A stretch of 40,347 nt of DNA from an uncultured Sutterella sp. (GCA_900757865.1 CAAEPH010000045.1:1-40347), one strand, 5' to 3'; shown: positions 24,725 through 33,647, counted from the first letter of the stretch. The notes: generated by a model not told the origin, from the letters alone. Translations and numbers: made by a program.

Positions 24725-25974
24725 TTTTTTTGTTGATTAAGAGCTTCGGTATACGCAGCTAGGGCGGTGGGATGGGACGATAGAATACGCAAAAGGATCC
24801 CTTTAAGGAATGAAATTACCATGCCGTAATTCGTCATGGGTACCCCTTGGTCTTGTGCCTGAACTAGCCGTGATAGCATGTGTCGGCGACTGACTACGCA
24901 ACCACCACATTGGATGATAAGTCGATAGGGTGAAAGGTCGTCAGGGATGTCCTTACCTGACGCAAAGTCAATAATAAGGTTGGGATGAATCTTTTCTCGG
25001 AGAAGACGAGGAATTTTTATGCGACCAATATCGTCCGTTTGTGGATGGTGACTGCACGTCTCGCAAATCAAGATACGATCTTGTGATCGCAAAGACGACA
25101 ATACAGCAGCCCCCTTGGCCAAAGCGATGAGATCAGACTTGCTGTATGACATCAAAATAGAGAAAGTGGTTAACGGAATGCTTCCAGGGCACTGCTGGGC
25201 TACTTCTTCTACGACTTGAGAGTCTGTGATAATGAGTTTCGGGGGGTGTTTTAATTCATTTAGCATTGCACTAACTTGAGTGCAGGGGACGACTATACAG
25301 CGAGCTTGCTTATCGAGCAATTCACGTATCGTTTGAACTTGAGGAAGAATTAAACGTCCTTTCGGAGCTCCACTGTCAATTGGAGTCACGAGTAATACCG
25401 TCTCGTTAGCTCCCACTAAGGTATCGGTGAGCGGTTTATCATTTTCTTTTGTGGATTGGAGGCTAGAAATCAAGGTTTGACGAAGGGCGTCAATCGAGTT
25501 AGGGAGGCTAGCGCTCGCTTGGATGACATCGAGACTTTGTGATCTAAGAAGATTGACAAACGCTGTATCGGGCAATGTTTGATCGATTTTATTGATGACA
25601 ATAAGTAGCGGAGTCTGGGCTTGCTGGCAACGAGCGACAATCATCATCTCTTCCGACGATAGCGCATTTTTAGCAGTTGTGACCAAGATGGCTAAGTCAA
25701 CCCATTTCATCGTATTGAGAGTTCTGGCAACACGAAGTTTTCCGAGCTCACTGAGATCGTCAACGCCAGCAGTATCGATGAAAACGACAGGTCCGACTGG
25801 ATGAAGCTCGTAAGTTTTTTCAACAGGATCTGTCGTTGTTCCAGGTGTGGGAGAGACGATCGCCACCGTTTGTTGGGTGAGTGCATTCATTAAGGTACTT
25901 TTGCCAACATTACATAAGCCAAATAACCCAATATGAAGACGAAGACCTTTTGGGGTTTCGAGGAAACTATTCAT
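24721..25974 (-). CDS. hydF: [FeFe]-hydrogenase maturation GTPase HydF
   Basis: HydF is the GTPase scaffold on which the H-cluster precursor is assembled and passed to the hydrogenase. Numbered from the chosen ATG at 25974 (417 residues), the P-loop is G19LCNVGKS26. G2/G3 are TPGTTTDPVEK and FIDTAGVDD, and G4 is VINKID. The C-terminal cluster domain has C307-S-H309, then Q355-C-G-G-C359 45 residues on. In the HydF proteins I know, residue 355 is histidine (HCGGC or HCGAC), so Gln here is unusual. The context MTNYGMVISFLKG near the C-terminus is typical. The frame extends upstream to a TTG at 26031, but that stretch overlaps a terminator stem, and its AGGAGG is part of the hairpin. No good ribosome site precedes 25974. 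Confidence 0.9.
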   Translation of the reverse strand: MNSFLETPKGLRLHIGLFGLCNVGKSTLMNALTQQTVAIVSPTPGTTTDPVEKTYELHPVGPVVFIDTAGVDDLSELGKLRVARTLNTMKWVDLAILVTTAKNALSSEEMMIVARCQQAQTPLLIVINKIDQTLPDTAFVNLLRSQSLDVIQASASLPNSIDALRQTLISSLQSTKENDKPLTDTLVGANETVLLVTPIDSGAPKGRLILPQVQTIRELLDKQARCIVVPCTQVSAMLNELKHPPKLIITDSQVVEEVAQQCPGSIPLTTFSILMSYSKSDLIALAKGAAVLSSLRSQDRILICETCSHHPQTDDIGRIKIPRLLREKIHPNLIIDFASGKDIPDDLSPYRLIIQCGGCVVSRRHMLSRLVQAQDQGVPMTNYGMVISFLKGILLRILSSHPTALAAYTEALNQQKK

Positions 25975-26031
25975 TGTCAAAAATCTGAGAGAAGGACGAA
26001 CTGGGGTGCCCAATACAGTATATAAAATCAA

Positions 26032-26066
26032 AACCTCCTGAAGGGGATGATTGTCTTCAGGAGGTT
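26032..26066 (-). terminator. leftward terminator between the HemN-like gene and hydF
   Basis: A perfect 12-bp inverted repeat (AACCTCCTGAAG / CTTCAGGAGGTT) with an 11-nt loop is followed on the minus strand by TTGATTTTAT. It starts 10 bp after the stop of the radical SAM gene, so hydF and hydE may need their own promoter or rely on readthrough. The AGGAGG in the stem is not a usable ribosome site for hydF. Confidence 0.68.
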
Positions 26067-26075
26067 GGGACTATT

Positions 26076-27386
26076 CTAGCAATCCTCTTCTTTGAGAGGT
26101 TTACGGAGCTCTGCTCTAACGTTATCCATGGCAGAGTAGAAAGCTTTCATCATGACGAGACCTAAGAATTTCCCAGCATCAGTGACGATGATATGGTCTG
26201 GATCTTTAGGATCGTCTTTTATCGCTCCCGCGATTTTGAGGCCCAGCATTTCCTTAAATAAGGCATGATCCAGATTAACACCATGAACGTCACGGAAATA
26301 TTTGCGTGAAATTCGATGCGAGAAAAGCCCTAGCATTAACCGGTACTGCAAAATGGCATGATCGTTGAATTGACGGCGACGTTCAACCCCAGTGAACCCT
26401 TGAGCAATTCGTTCTCCGTAACGGCGTAAGCTGAATGTATTGACATAAAGGCTATCGCCTAAGAAACTGAAGGCTCCCGAACCTACACCGAGATACTCAT
26501 CGTAATCGACAACATATTCATCAAAGCCTTCGTCGTTGGTACGACCAAAGGTCCAGGATGTGAGCTGGTTGTATCGTGAGCCAAGAGTGTCCAATATCAA
26601 GCGATACTGTTCAGCGAGCTGGTTGCCTTGCGCAGCAATGACATTCTTCACTGCCTTTTTGGTTTGCGAGGTGACCATCAGTGGATACGTGGTGACTTGG
26701 CGTGGGTTGAGCTGAGTGATTTTTTCAATGTCGTCCTGCAACATATCTAAGGTCTGTCCACGGAAACCAAAGATCATATCGATATTGCAGGTGGGGAATA
26801 GCTCTTGTGCGTATTGCAACCGTTCAAAAATTTGTTCTCCCGATCCAAACTTTTCATAACGGTCTGCTAACTTCAAGATACCATCATTGAAGCTTTGAAC
26901 ACCGATCGACATGCGATCGACTAAGCCCTTCAGGTTGCGAAACTGTGGCGTCATGATGATTTGTGGATCCGTTTCGCAGGAAATTTCTTTGATGGAAGGG
27001 AAGAGTTTTTTGGCGTGTTCAAGTGTCTTAATTAACTCTTCTTCAATAATCGTCGTGGTGCCTCCGCCCACATACATTGAATGAAAGTCATAGCCCAAGG
27101 CTTTGACGTAGTCCATCTCCTTTCTCAAATTCACGAAATAAGCCCGTGCCGTATGTTCTTTGAACAAAAAACGATGGAAGGTACAGTAGGAGCACAATGT
27201 GTGGCAAAACGGAATATGTGCATAAAGGAGGTATTTATGACCTTCTTGCGGTGGAGGAGGATTATTTAATATCACTGGATCAACACGCAGATAACGCTTC
27301 GTGTAGTAATCCATGATGCGATCAGTGAGATGTATGGTCCATTCAGGCAAAAGATCCTGTGAGGAATGTTTGGCGATGTTACTCAT
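26076..27386 (-). CDS. HemN/HemW-like radical SAM protein (coproporphyrinogen III oxidase family)
   Basis: This radical SAM enzyme is related to oxygen-independent coproporphyrinogen oxidase. The cluster motif is YAHIPFCHTLCSYCTFHRF (CX3CX2C), followed by the SAM-binding YVGGGTTT and the motifs SCETDPQ and LVDRMSIGVQSFNDGILK. GVGSGAFSFLGDSLYVNTF corresponds to the HemN substrate-side region. The ending (LVMMKAFYSAMDNVRAEL) recalls HemN paralogues that I remember from campylobacters and other anaerobes. The group is distinct from true HemN and may act in heme or another tetrapyrrole pathway; its real substrate is unknown. The open frame starts at 27434, but I prefer the ATG at 27386 (MSNIAKHSSQ, 436 residues). 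Neither has a good ribosome site. Terminators flank the gene on both sides, so it is likely monocistronic. Confidence 0.82.
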   Translation of the reverse strand: MSNIAKHSSQDLLPEWTIHLTDRIMDYYTKRYLRVDPVILNNPPPPQEGHKYLLYAHIPFCHTLCSYCTFHRFLFKEHTARAYFVNLRKEMDYVKALGYDFHSMYVGGGTTTIIEEELIKTLEHAKKLFPSIKEISCETDPQIIMTPQFRNLKGLVDRMSIGVQSFNDGILKLADRYEKFGSGEQIFERLQYAQELFPTCNIDMIFGFRGQTLDMLQDDIEKITQLNPRQVTTYPLMVTSQTKKAVKNVIAAQGNQLAEQYRLILDTLGSRYNQLTSWTFGRTNDEGFDEYVVDYDEYLGVGSGAFSFLGDSLYVNTFSLRRYGERIAQGFTGVERRRQFNDHAILQYRLMLGLFSHRISRKYFRDVHGVNLDHALFKEMLGLKIAGAIKDDPKDPDHIIVTDAGKFLGLVMMKAFYSAMDNVRAELRKPLKEEDC

Positions 27387-27444
27387 TGGATGTATGAAAG
27401 AGGGGAAAAGTGTACTAAAGGAATACATAACCATTGGACAAAAA

Positions 27445-27472
27445 GGGTAGGGTAACGAGTGTTGCCCTACCC
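27445..27472 (-). terminator. leftward terminator of the acyl-CoA synthetase gene
   Basis: A 12-bp stem (GGGTAGGGTAAC / GTTGCCCTACCC, with one G-T pair) and a 4-nt loop are followed on the minus strand by TTTTTGTCC. It lies 54 bp after the acyl-CoA synthetase stop, between it and the HemN-like gene. Confidence 0.75.
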
Positions 27473-27525
27473 ATCTATCCTAGGTACGGTTGACTGTATT
27501 GTAGATAAGAAACGTGTCTGAAATC

Positions 27526-29370
27526 TTAACCGTGTGTGGAGTAAAGTTTCTGAATCGTTTCATTGAATTTTTTACTTAGTGGACCTCGTTTCAGTTTTAG
27601 GGTTGGCGTGAGTAACCCATTTTCGATAGTCCATGGTTCCCGAGTAAGCACAATCGCTCTTGGGAGAGCATAGTGAGGGAAATCTTGTGCTGCGACTTTT
27701 GCCCGTTTTAACGCAGCGGTTCTTACGCTGGGGTTGTTTAAAGAGGCGGGATCGTTTGGATCTAGCCCTTGATCGCGAGCAAAAGTTATCCACTCTTCAT
27801 CGTTGACAACGGTAATCAAGCTTAAATAAGGGCGATTCTCACCAATGATGTAGGCTTGTGAAAACAGTGGATCCGTTTCAATAGCGCTTTCCAAATCAGC
27901 AGGCGGCACTTTTTCTCCAGTGCTCGTCACGATGATTTCTTTGATTCGGCCTTTAATGGACAGTAACCCATATTCATTGAAAGAGCCCACGTCACCAGTG
28001 CGTAGCCAGCCGTCGTCAGTAAAGATATTGGCACTATCTTCAGGACGATTCCAGTACCCTTTCATGATACTGGGCCCTTTGATTTGAATTTCATCCCCTT
28101 CACCGAGCCGAAGTTCAACATTACTGAAGGGCTGACCTACGGTAGATGGCTGATTAAGTGTTTGATTGTTACCTGCAATAATGGGGCTCGCTTCTGTCAT
28201 GCCGTAACCCTGAATGATAGGTAAACCCAAACCACAAAAGGTACGTGCTACCTTGTGGTTTAGTGCGGCTCCACCCGAGATAGCAATGCGTAACTTTCCT
28301 CCGAATTGCGAAAGGAGGGTGTTAGAGACTTTTTTAAGTAAAAGCAAGCGCACGAGGGGATCAAGAAAGGAACGCCAACTTGATTCTATGGGAAGATGAT
28401 TACGATGACAGAAATCGCGCCAACCTACCTCTACAGCCCACTTAAAAGCGAAGCGTGCCAGGGCATTGGCTTTTTTAAGCTTATCTTCAACACGAGCAAA
28501 AATGCGTTCATATACACGTGGTACAGAGATGATCACATCAGGCTTAATGGTTTTCAGATCATCCGCTAACAATAAAATAGAGCGGTTATACGCAATACGG
28601 CAACCTGTAGCTAGGGCGAGATAATAGCCAGCGGTTCGCTCAAACGTATGAGATAGAGGTAAAAAAGATAAGAAGGTGTCCCCATCATTAGGGGAAACAC
28701 ACTCTAGCGTAGCTTTAACATTACTGACGATATTATTGTGTGTCAGCATGACCCCTTTGGGACGGCCTGTTGTGCCCGATGTATAAATGATGCCAGCTAA
28801 ATCATCAGGCTGTGGCAGGGTTGGTAAGTCGCCGACAAACTTTTCCCCTTGGGCTAAGAATTGTTTGGCCGACAGAATGTTGATGCTTGGCTCCGAAGCA
28901 AAGTCGTCTTCTTGATCAGTCACGATCACATGCTGAAGATCAGGCATGGGGACATTGGTTGCTTCGATTTGCGTCCAACGCAAGAGCTTGTTCGTAATCA
29001 AGACTTGGGCTTGACTATCAATAATAATAAAAGCACAGGCCCCCGGAGTATCAATCGCATGCAGTGGCACAGGAACCAAACCGTTGTAGAGAGCGGCTTG
29101 GTCAGCACAAACATGGTCTACCCCGTTGGGCATGAGAATGGCAATTCGGGTACCCCGTGTGAGGTTCATTGATGCCAAGGCTTTACGCCAAGCGAGGATT
29201 TTCTGACCAAGTTCTTGGTAACTGTAGCTGATCCAACGGTTTTGCTCCCGATCAAATTGTCGCAAAGCTTCTCGATTGGAAAAAAGCGCTAAGCTATTTT
29301 CCATAAGAGCTGGAAGAGTATGAAGGGAGCTAAGGTCATAGGACGATTGTCCTTTATTATTGCGTAACAC
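27526..29370 (-). CDS. AMP-forming long-chain acyl-CoA synthetase
   Basis: This 614-residue enzyme of the ANL superfamily activates fatty acids to acyl-CoA through an acyl-AMP intermediate at the cytoplasmic side of the membrane. Core motifs are the P-loop-like IIYTSGTTGRPKGVMLTHNN, LSFLPLSHTFERTAGYY, IQGYGMTEASPII, DDGWLRTGDVG and GRIKEIIVTSTGEKVPP, which bears the hinge region. The C-terminal Lys-bearing segment is LTPTLKLKRGPL. The pattern fits the FadD15/FAA1-like, eukaryotic-type long-chain group rather than E. coli FadD. The start codon is a GTG at 29370, with AAGGAAGG 5 nt upstream. A terminator follows the gene. No other fatty-acid genes are adjacent, so its physiological role cannot be specified beyond fatty-acid activation. 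Confidence 0.92.
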   Translation of the reverse strand: MLRNNKGQSSYDLSSLHTLPALMENSLALFSNREALRQFDREQNRWISYSYQELGQKILAWRKALASMNLTRGTRIAILMPNGVDHVCADQAALYNGLVPVPLHAIDTPGACAFIIIDSQAQVLITNKLLRWTQIEATNVPMPDLQHVIVTDQEDDFASEPSINILSAKQFLAQGEKFVGDLPTLPQPDDLAGIIYTSGTTGRPKGVMLTHNNIVSNVKATLECVSPNDGDTFLSFLPLSHTFERTAGYYLALATGCRIAYNRSILLLADDLKTIKPDVIISVPRVYERIFARVEDKLKKANALARFAFKWAVEVGWRDFCHRNHLPIESSWRSFLDPLVRLLLLKKVSNTLLSQFGGKLRIAISGGAALNHKVARTFCGLGLPIIQGYGMTEASPIIAGNNQTLNQPSTVGQPFSNVELRLGEGDEIQIKGPSIMKGYWNRPEDSANIFTDDGWLRTGDVGSFNEYGLLSIKGRIKEIIVTSTGEKVPPADLESAIETDPLFSQAYIIGENRPYLSLITVVNDEEWITFARDQGLDPNDPASLNNPSVRTAALKRAKVAAQDFPHYALPRAIVLTREPWTIENGLLTPTLKLKRGPLSKKFNETIQKLYSTHG

Positions 29371-29478
29371 TGTGGCCTTCCTTTTGATTATCTCAACATC
29401 GTGACGGCTAACGAAGAATACTTGGATTAAACAAAAATACTCAAAAAAAATCGATTTTACCGATCTTAAAATAAGGGT

Positions 29479-31308
29479 TTACCCTAATTCGTACATTTTT
29501 TTCTTTTGTTCCAACTCTTCCCAGCGTGCATAACACAAGGCAATGTCTTGCTGAAGCGTTTGACTGCGCTCAGCATCCGATTTGAGTTTCTCTACCGTTT
29601 GGTTGTGGTATCCCGGGGAACTCATCTCTGTCACGAGTGAAGATAACTCGTCTTCCAATTCCATGATGCGTTCAGGCAGATCTTCGAGTTCTTTATTTTC
29701 TTTGTAAGTCAGTTTCTTACTTTCTCGACGCACAGGCTTGGATTGACTTTTTTCTGGTAAGGTTGTTTTTGTCTTAGGTGGGGCTACCTCTTGTGTGGGG
29801 CGTTGTGCAAGATAATCACTATAGCCACCAATGTAGGGTTGCCAGAGTCCATGTCCTTGGGCAGCAAGGACGCGGGTTGTGACATTATCTAAAAAACGGC
29901 GGTCGTGACTGACGAGAAGAATCGTGCCCGAATAGGTTGATAGTGTTTGTTCAAGCACGTCTAGACTGTCAATATCAAGGTCGTTAGTGGGTTCATCGAG
30001 CACGAGCAAATTCGCAGGCAGAGCGAAAAGTCTCGCTAACAGGAGGCGGTTTCGTTCTCCACCCGAGAGGTTTCTAACAGGTACATTAGCGCGGCGTGGA
30101 GGAAAGAGAAAATCGCCCATGTAGGCAATGACATGTTTTTTTTGACCGTTGAGTTCGACCCATTCACTGCCAGGTGAGATCGTTTCAGCGACGGTTTTGT
30201 CGAGATCAAGTTGAGCTCGTAATTGGTCAAAATAAGCAATTTGAACATTTGTCCCGATTTTTATACTTCCAGAATCAGGAGGCAATTTACCAAGCAACAA
30301 CTTGATGAGAGTACTTTTCCCAATGCCATTAGGTCCAATAAGTCCTAGTTTTTCTCCTCTCATTAGAACAAGGTTTAAATCGCGAACGATCAACTTATCA
30401 TCGAATTGCTTGGATACTTGATCGAATTGGGCAACGATTTTCCCACTTTGGATACCTGTTTCGATATTGAGAGAGATGGACCCTTGCTGCTCTCTGCGAG
30501 CCTCACGGTCGCGTCGAAGTTGCTGAAGTCGGCGAACACGACCCTCATTACGTGTACGACGAGCTTCGATGCCTTTGCGTATCCAGATTTCTTCTTGTTT
30601 CCAAAATTTATCAAATCGTTGATTTGCGAGTTCTTCACTGTGTAATTCATCTTCCTTACGGTTTTCGTAAGCACTGAAATTACCAGGATAGGATCGAAGT
30701 TTTCCACGGTCGAGCTCAACGATCTTGGTAACGACATTGTCAAGAAATTGACGATCATGGGTAATAACGATCAATGAACGGGAATTTTTATATTCGTTAT
30801 TACAGACATGTTCTAGTAATTCAATAGCAGAGATGTCTAAGTGATTCGTGGGTTCGTCTAGTAGTAAAACGTCAGGCAGAAGAGTGAAGGCAAGAGCGAG
30901 AGCTGCTCGTTTCTTTTCACCACCACTCATTTGATCCAATTCAGAAGTTTTGGAAATATGGAACTTTTCCAAATACTCTTCCAATTTGGCTTTTAGTCGC
31001 CATACTTCTCGATCATCATGCAGTTGGTCAAGATGACCTCGTAATACTAAGCTCTCAAAAACACTTGGAGCACTGGGTAGAACGGGCTCTTGTTCGACAT
31101 AGTGAATACGAAGCCCATCGACACTAATGCGTTCCCCTTCGTCTGGATGCTCAACGTTGGCCAAAATGGAGAGTAGTGTGCTTTTTCCAGCTCCATTCCT
31201 TCCGATAATACCTATGCGCTCCCCAGCGTCGAGAGAAAAGTTGGCATTATCAAGGAGAGGGAGATCTCCCCAAGCCATGGATACGTTTTGTAAAGTGATG
31301 AGAGGCAT
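29479..31308 (-). CDS. uup: ABC-F family ATPase Uup
   Basis: This is a cytoplasmic protein with two ATP-binding cassettes and no membrane part. The first cassette has Walker A GRNGAGKST, signature MSGGEKKRAAL and Walker B LLLDEPTNHLD. The second has GPNGIGKST, LSGGERNRLLLA and LVLDEPTNDLD. Between them is the ABC-F linker with many Arg and Glu residues (IWIRKGIEARRTRNEGRVRR). The C-terminus (about 525-609) is a charged coiled-coil domain, as in Uup, which binds DNA or ribosomal substrates. Length (609) is close to E. coli Uup (635). Uup is linked to transposon precise excision and to ribosome rescue or assembly; which role dominates here is unknown. It starts downstream of the lpoA-like terminator and is probably its own unit. 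Confidence 0.94.
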   Translation of the reverse strand: MPLITLQNVSMAWGDLPLLDNANFSLDAGERIGIIGRNGAGKSTLLSILANVEHPDEGERISVDGLRIHYVEQEPVLPSAPSVFESLVLRGHLDQLHDDREVWRLKAKLEEYLEKFHISKTSELDQMSGGEKKRAALALAFTLLPDVLLLDEPTNHLDISAIELLEHVCNNEYKNSRSLIVITHDRQFLDNVVTKIVELDRGKLRSYPGNFSAYENRKEDELHSEELANQRFDKFWKQEEIWIRKGIEARRTRNEGRVRRLQQLRRDREARREQQGSISLNIETGIQSGKIVAQFDQVSKQFDDKLIVRDLNLVLMRGEKLGLIGPNGIGKSTLIKLLLGKLPPDSGSIKIGTNVQIAYFDQLRAQLDLDKTVAETISPGSEWVELNGQKKHVIAYMGDFLFPPRRANVPVRNLSGGERNRLLLARLFALPANLLVLDEPTNDLDIDSLDVLEQTLSTYSGTILLVSHDRRFLDNVTTRVLAAQGHGLWQPYIGGYSDYLAQRPTQEVAPPKTKTTLPEKSQSKPVRRESKKLTYKENKELEDLPERIMELEDELSSLVTEMSSPGYHNQTVEKLKSDAERSQTLQQDIALCYARWEELEQKKKMYELG

Positions 31309-31337
31309 GAATAGCTAACAATAAAGTGATAAAAAGG

Positions 31338-31366
31338 TTAAGCAGTGGCACGAGGCCACTGCTTAA
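31338..31366 (-). terminator. leftward terminator of the LpoA-like gene
   Basis: A perfect 12-bp stem (TTAAGCAGTGGC / GCCACTGCTTAA) with a 5-nt loop is followed on the minus strand by CCTTTTTATC, 30 bp after the gene's stop and before uup. Confidence 0.78.
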
Positions 31367-31396
31367 AGACAAGAGTACGAGATGTTTAGGAGATGT

Positions 31397-32731
31397 TTAG
31401 TGTTTGTCTACTGAGAGAATCTGTAACTCGCCATCTTGTATGAGTATAGTGGCGGGGGTACGTTTGATCTGAGCATTGGCATCCCTGTTTGCGTCCCATT
31501 CTCCTGCCTCACCGCTAATACTAAACCGTTGTTCTTGGTGTGCCCAATGGAAAGCTGCATTGAGAGCATCGTGACCTAAAGCAAAAAGGCGCTTTGCGGT
31601 TAGAGAATAAGGCATCGGCATGTTAAAACGGGCCTGGAAGCTGTCTGCATCATATTTTACGAGAAGTGGTGAATCCACAAACTGTACATTATTTAGATCA
31701 TAGATCAGTGATTTTGCTGTAGCGTTTGTCTCTGGATCACCAGGATTTAACGTAGAAATCCCAAAAACTTGTTCTGTCTCACGTGGAAGACGGTTAATGG
31801 CTAACGCAGCTTCAGGAGAGCTTAAGGCAACTAAGACGATGGGGTATAACGTCGAGGTGTTTGTCTCAGGAAGTTGTTGTAGTTGTCGCTGGAGTGTAGC
31901 TTGTCGCTCAAGATTTTGTTCGTTCGGAAGTTCTTGATTTAGCTGCGTTAGCTGCAACTTGAGCTGATGACGGACAATAGCATTTTGAGCATCACTGAAT
32001 AGACGTTTAGAGCTATTTAATGTGTTGATGTCGATAGGTATCGTGTGGTATGGAATTTGGTTCTGAGAAAGGACATCCTCAAAGCCAGCGGTGACTTTGT
32101 AATCCGCTTTAGAGACGTCCCTTAAAATGGCAATATGATCGCTGTTGGCACTTTTTTGCTGGTACAGCTTGATTGCCTGCTGAGCAACATATTCGGCCTC
32201 TTGCTCTGTAGACAAAGACATTTGGAACAGTAGTGGAGATAGTTTCTCAGGATTGCCATCATGAGTACCGATGTTTAGCGCTACAACTGGTAGTGGTAAA
32301 TAAGGTAATTCAAGTAGCTCATCGACTCTATCTTTTTGTAGAGGACCGACAGCTACATCAGCCCCAGCTATGACAGCTGCTTGTAATTGCTGTTCAACAG
32401 TTGTGAGATCATTTGACGTCTCAATGGCGATGAGCTTTAGGTTTGAGTGCTGTCCACCAGCGGCCATTAATCCATTGAGAACAATTTTGAAAGCGGTCAG
32501 CATAGGGGAGTTGTCACTAGGCATAATGACCGCTACTGTTATTGGACGAACTTCGGATACGGTTGTAGGCGAAGGGAGCGTTTCCTCAGTATGATTAACT
32601 CGAGGAGTTATTGTTGGATCCAAGGGAAACGTTTTGGGGACATCAGTAGCCTCGGTTCCAAATACAGCAAGTGGCAAAGCAAGGCCGACAGAACAGCATA
32701 GAACAGTACGCAAAGAGGTAAGGACGGACAC
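31397..32731 (-). CDS. LpoA-like periplasmic protein (penicillin-binding protein activator family)
   Basis: This is a 444-residue exported protein related to the C-terminal domain of LpoA (YraM/LppC), which in E. coli activates the peptidoglycan synthase PBP1A from the outer membrane. The N-terminus is a signal peptide (SLRTVLCCSVGLALPLAVFG). I see no clear lipobox with Cys at the cleavage site, so unlike LpoA it may not be lipidated. The body is a type-1 periplasmic-binding fold: ITVAVIMPSDNSPMLTAF, then AGADVAVGPLQKDRVDELL, YKVTAGFEDVL and VFGISTLNPGDPETNAT. The N-terminal TPR domain of E. coli LpoA is absent. The start is a GTG at 32731 with AGGGA 7 nt upstream. It is divergent from rsmI, the same neighbour as in E. 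coli, with only one base between start codons. Confidence 0.82.
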   Translation of the reverse strand: MSVLTSLRTVLCCSVGLALPLAVFGTEATDVPKTFPLDPTITPRVNHTEETLPSPTTVSEVRPITVAVIMPSDNSPMLTAFKIVLNGLMAAGGQHSNLKLIAIETSNDLTTVEQQLQAAVIAGADVAVGPLQKDRVDELLELPYLPLPVVALNIGTHDGNPEKLSPLLFQMSLSTEQEAEYVAQQAIKLYQQKSANSDHIAILRDVSKADYKVTAGFEDVLSQNQIPYHTIPIDINTLNSSKRLFSDAQNAIVRHQLKLQLTQLNQELPNEQNLERQATLQRQLQQLPETNTSTLYPIVLVALSSPEAALAINRLPRETEQVFGISTLNPGDPETNATAKSLIYDLNNVQFVDSPLLVKYDADSFQARFNMPMPYSLTAKRLFALGHDALNAAFHWAHQEQRFSISGEAGEWDANRDANAQIKRTPATILIQDGELQILSVDKH

Positions 32732-32732
32732 A

Positions 32733-33647
32733 ATGGATTCCCTAAACGAAAATTTAATGGCGGATCACCTGATACAGGTATCAGGTGTGGCTACTCAGAC
32801 TTTTCCTAACCAGACACTATATATGGTAGGGCTTCCGATTGGCAATCTGGGTGACATCACGCTACGAGCTATATGGATTTTAAGCAAAGTAGATATTATC
32901 GCGGCAGAAGATACTCGAGAAACTAAAAAATTGTTAGAAAAATATGGTTTGAACGTGCGGCTTATGTCTGTCAGAGAGCATAACGAACATATAGGAGCTC
33001 AGCAGATCATTGATTGTTTAGCTAAAGGCATGCGCGTGGCATTGGTGACCGATGCGGGAACCCCAGCTGTGTCAGACCCTGGAGCAAAAGTTGCTCACTT
33101 AGTGTCTGAGGCAGGTTTTCGAATTATGCCAATACCAGGATGTTCTGCTGTGATTACAGCGCTGTCAGCTTCGGGCATTGAAAGTTCAACGTTTACCTTT
33201 GTGGGTTTTCTACCTCCGCAGACCAAAGCTCGCCGAGAGCAATTAGATCATTGGTTGTCTAAGAGTAGTGCTACGGTCTTTTATGAAGCTCCCCATCGCA
33301 TAAAAGAGTTTTTGCAAGATATTGCTCAACGAATTGAATCTCAACGTCGTGTCGTCATAGGAAGAGAACTGACAAAAAAGTTCGAGGAGTTCACGTATTT
33401 GACGGGTGGAACATTAGCAACTTGGGCGACAGCACTGGAGCCAAAAGGTGAGTTTGTGGTTCTTGTAGACGGACGCACTCAAGATATGTCAACCACTTCG
33501 TTATCAGATGAACAGAAGCGATGGTTGGCTGAATTAACGGGACAGCTGCCTCTATCTAAATTGGCTGCTTTAGCCGCTAAAGTAACGGGTTTGTCACGCT
33601 CGGAAATATACAGTTATTTATTGGAGTCTCAAGAACAGAAGGCCTGA
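32733..33647 (+). CDS. rsmI: 16S rRNA 2'-O-ribose C1402 methyltransferase RsmI
   Basis: RsmI methylates the 2'-hydroxyl of cytidine 1402 in 16S rRNA, next to the P site. The tetrapyrrole-methylase (SPOUT-unrelated) fold is clear: TLYMVGLPIGNLGDITLRAI, then IIAAEDTRETKKLLEKYGL, ALVTDAGTPAVSDPGAKVA, IPGCSAVITALSASG and FVGFLPPQ. VFYEAPHRIKEFL and VIGRELTKKFEEF follow. A C-terminal helical domain contains LSKLAALAAKVTGLSRSEIY. The frame runs back to 32634 inside the divergent gene. The ATG at 32733 is chosen because AAGGACGG ends 5 nt upstream, giving 304 residues (E. coli 286). The 429-bp region that follows holds three parS sites. Confidence 0.95.
   Translation: MDSLNENLMADHLIQVSGVATQTFPNQTLYMVGLPIGNLGDITLRAIWILSKVDIIAAEDTRETKKLLEKYGLNVRLMSVREHNEHIGAQQIIDCLAKGMRVALVTDAGTPAVSDPGAKVAHLVSEAGFRIMPIPGCSAVITALSASGIESSTFTFVGFLPPQTKARREQLDHWLSKSSATVFYEAPHRIKEFLQDIAQRIESQRRVVIGRELTKKFEEFTYLTGGTLATWATALEPKGEFVVLVDGRTQDMSTTSLSDEQKRWLAELTGQLPLSKLAALAAKVTGLSRSEIYSYLLESQEQKA

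Noticed and set aside
26029..26031. TTG start for hydF directly after an AGGAGG
   Set aside because: The AGGAGG is part of a perfect 12-bp terminator stem and is only 2 nt from the TTG. The family N-terminus begins at the ATG at 25974.
31775..31792. CACGTG-centred sequence resembling parS within the LpoA-like gene
   Set aside because: Only about 13 of 16 positions match parS, and the flanking GAAAC half-site is broken; too weak to call.
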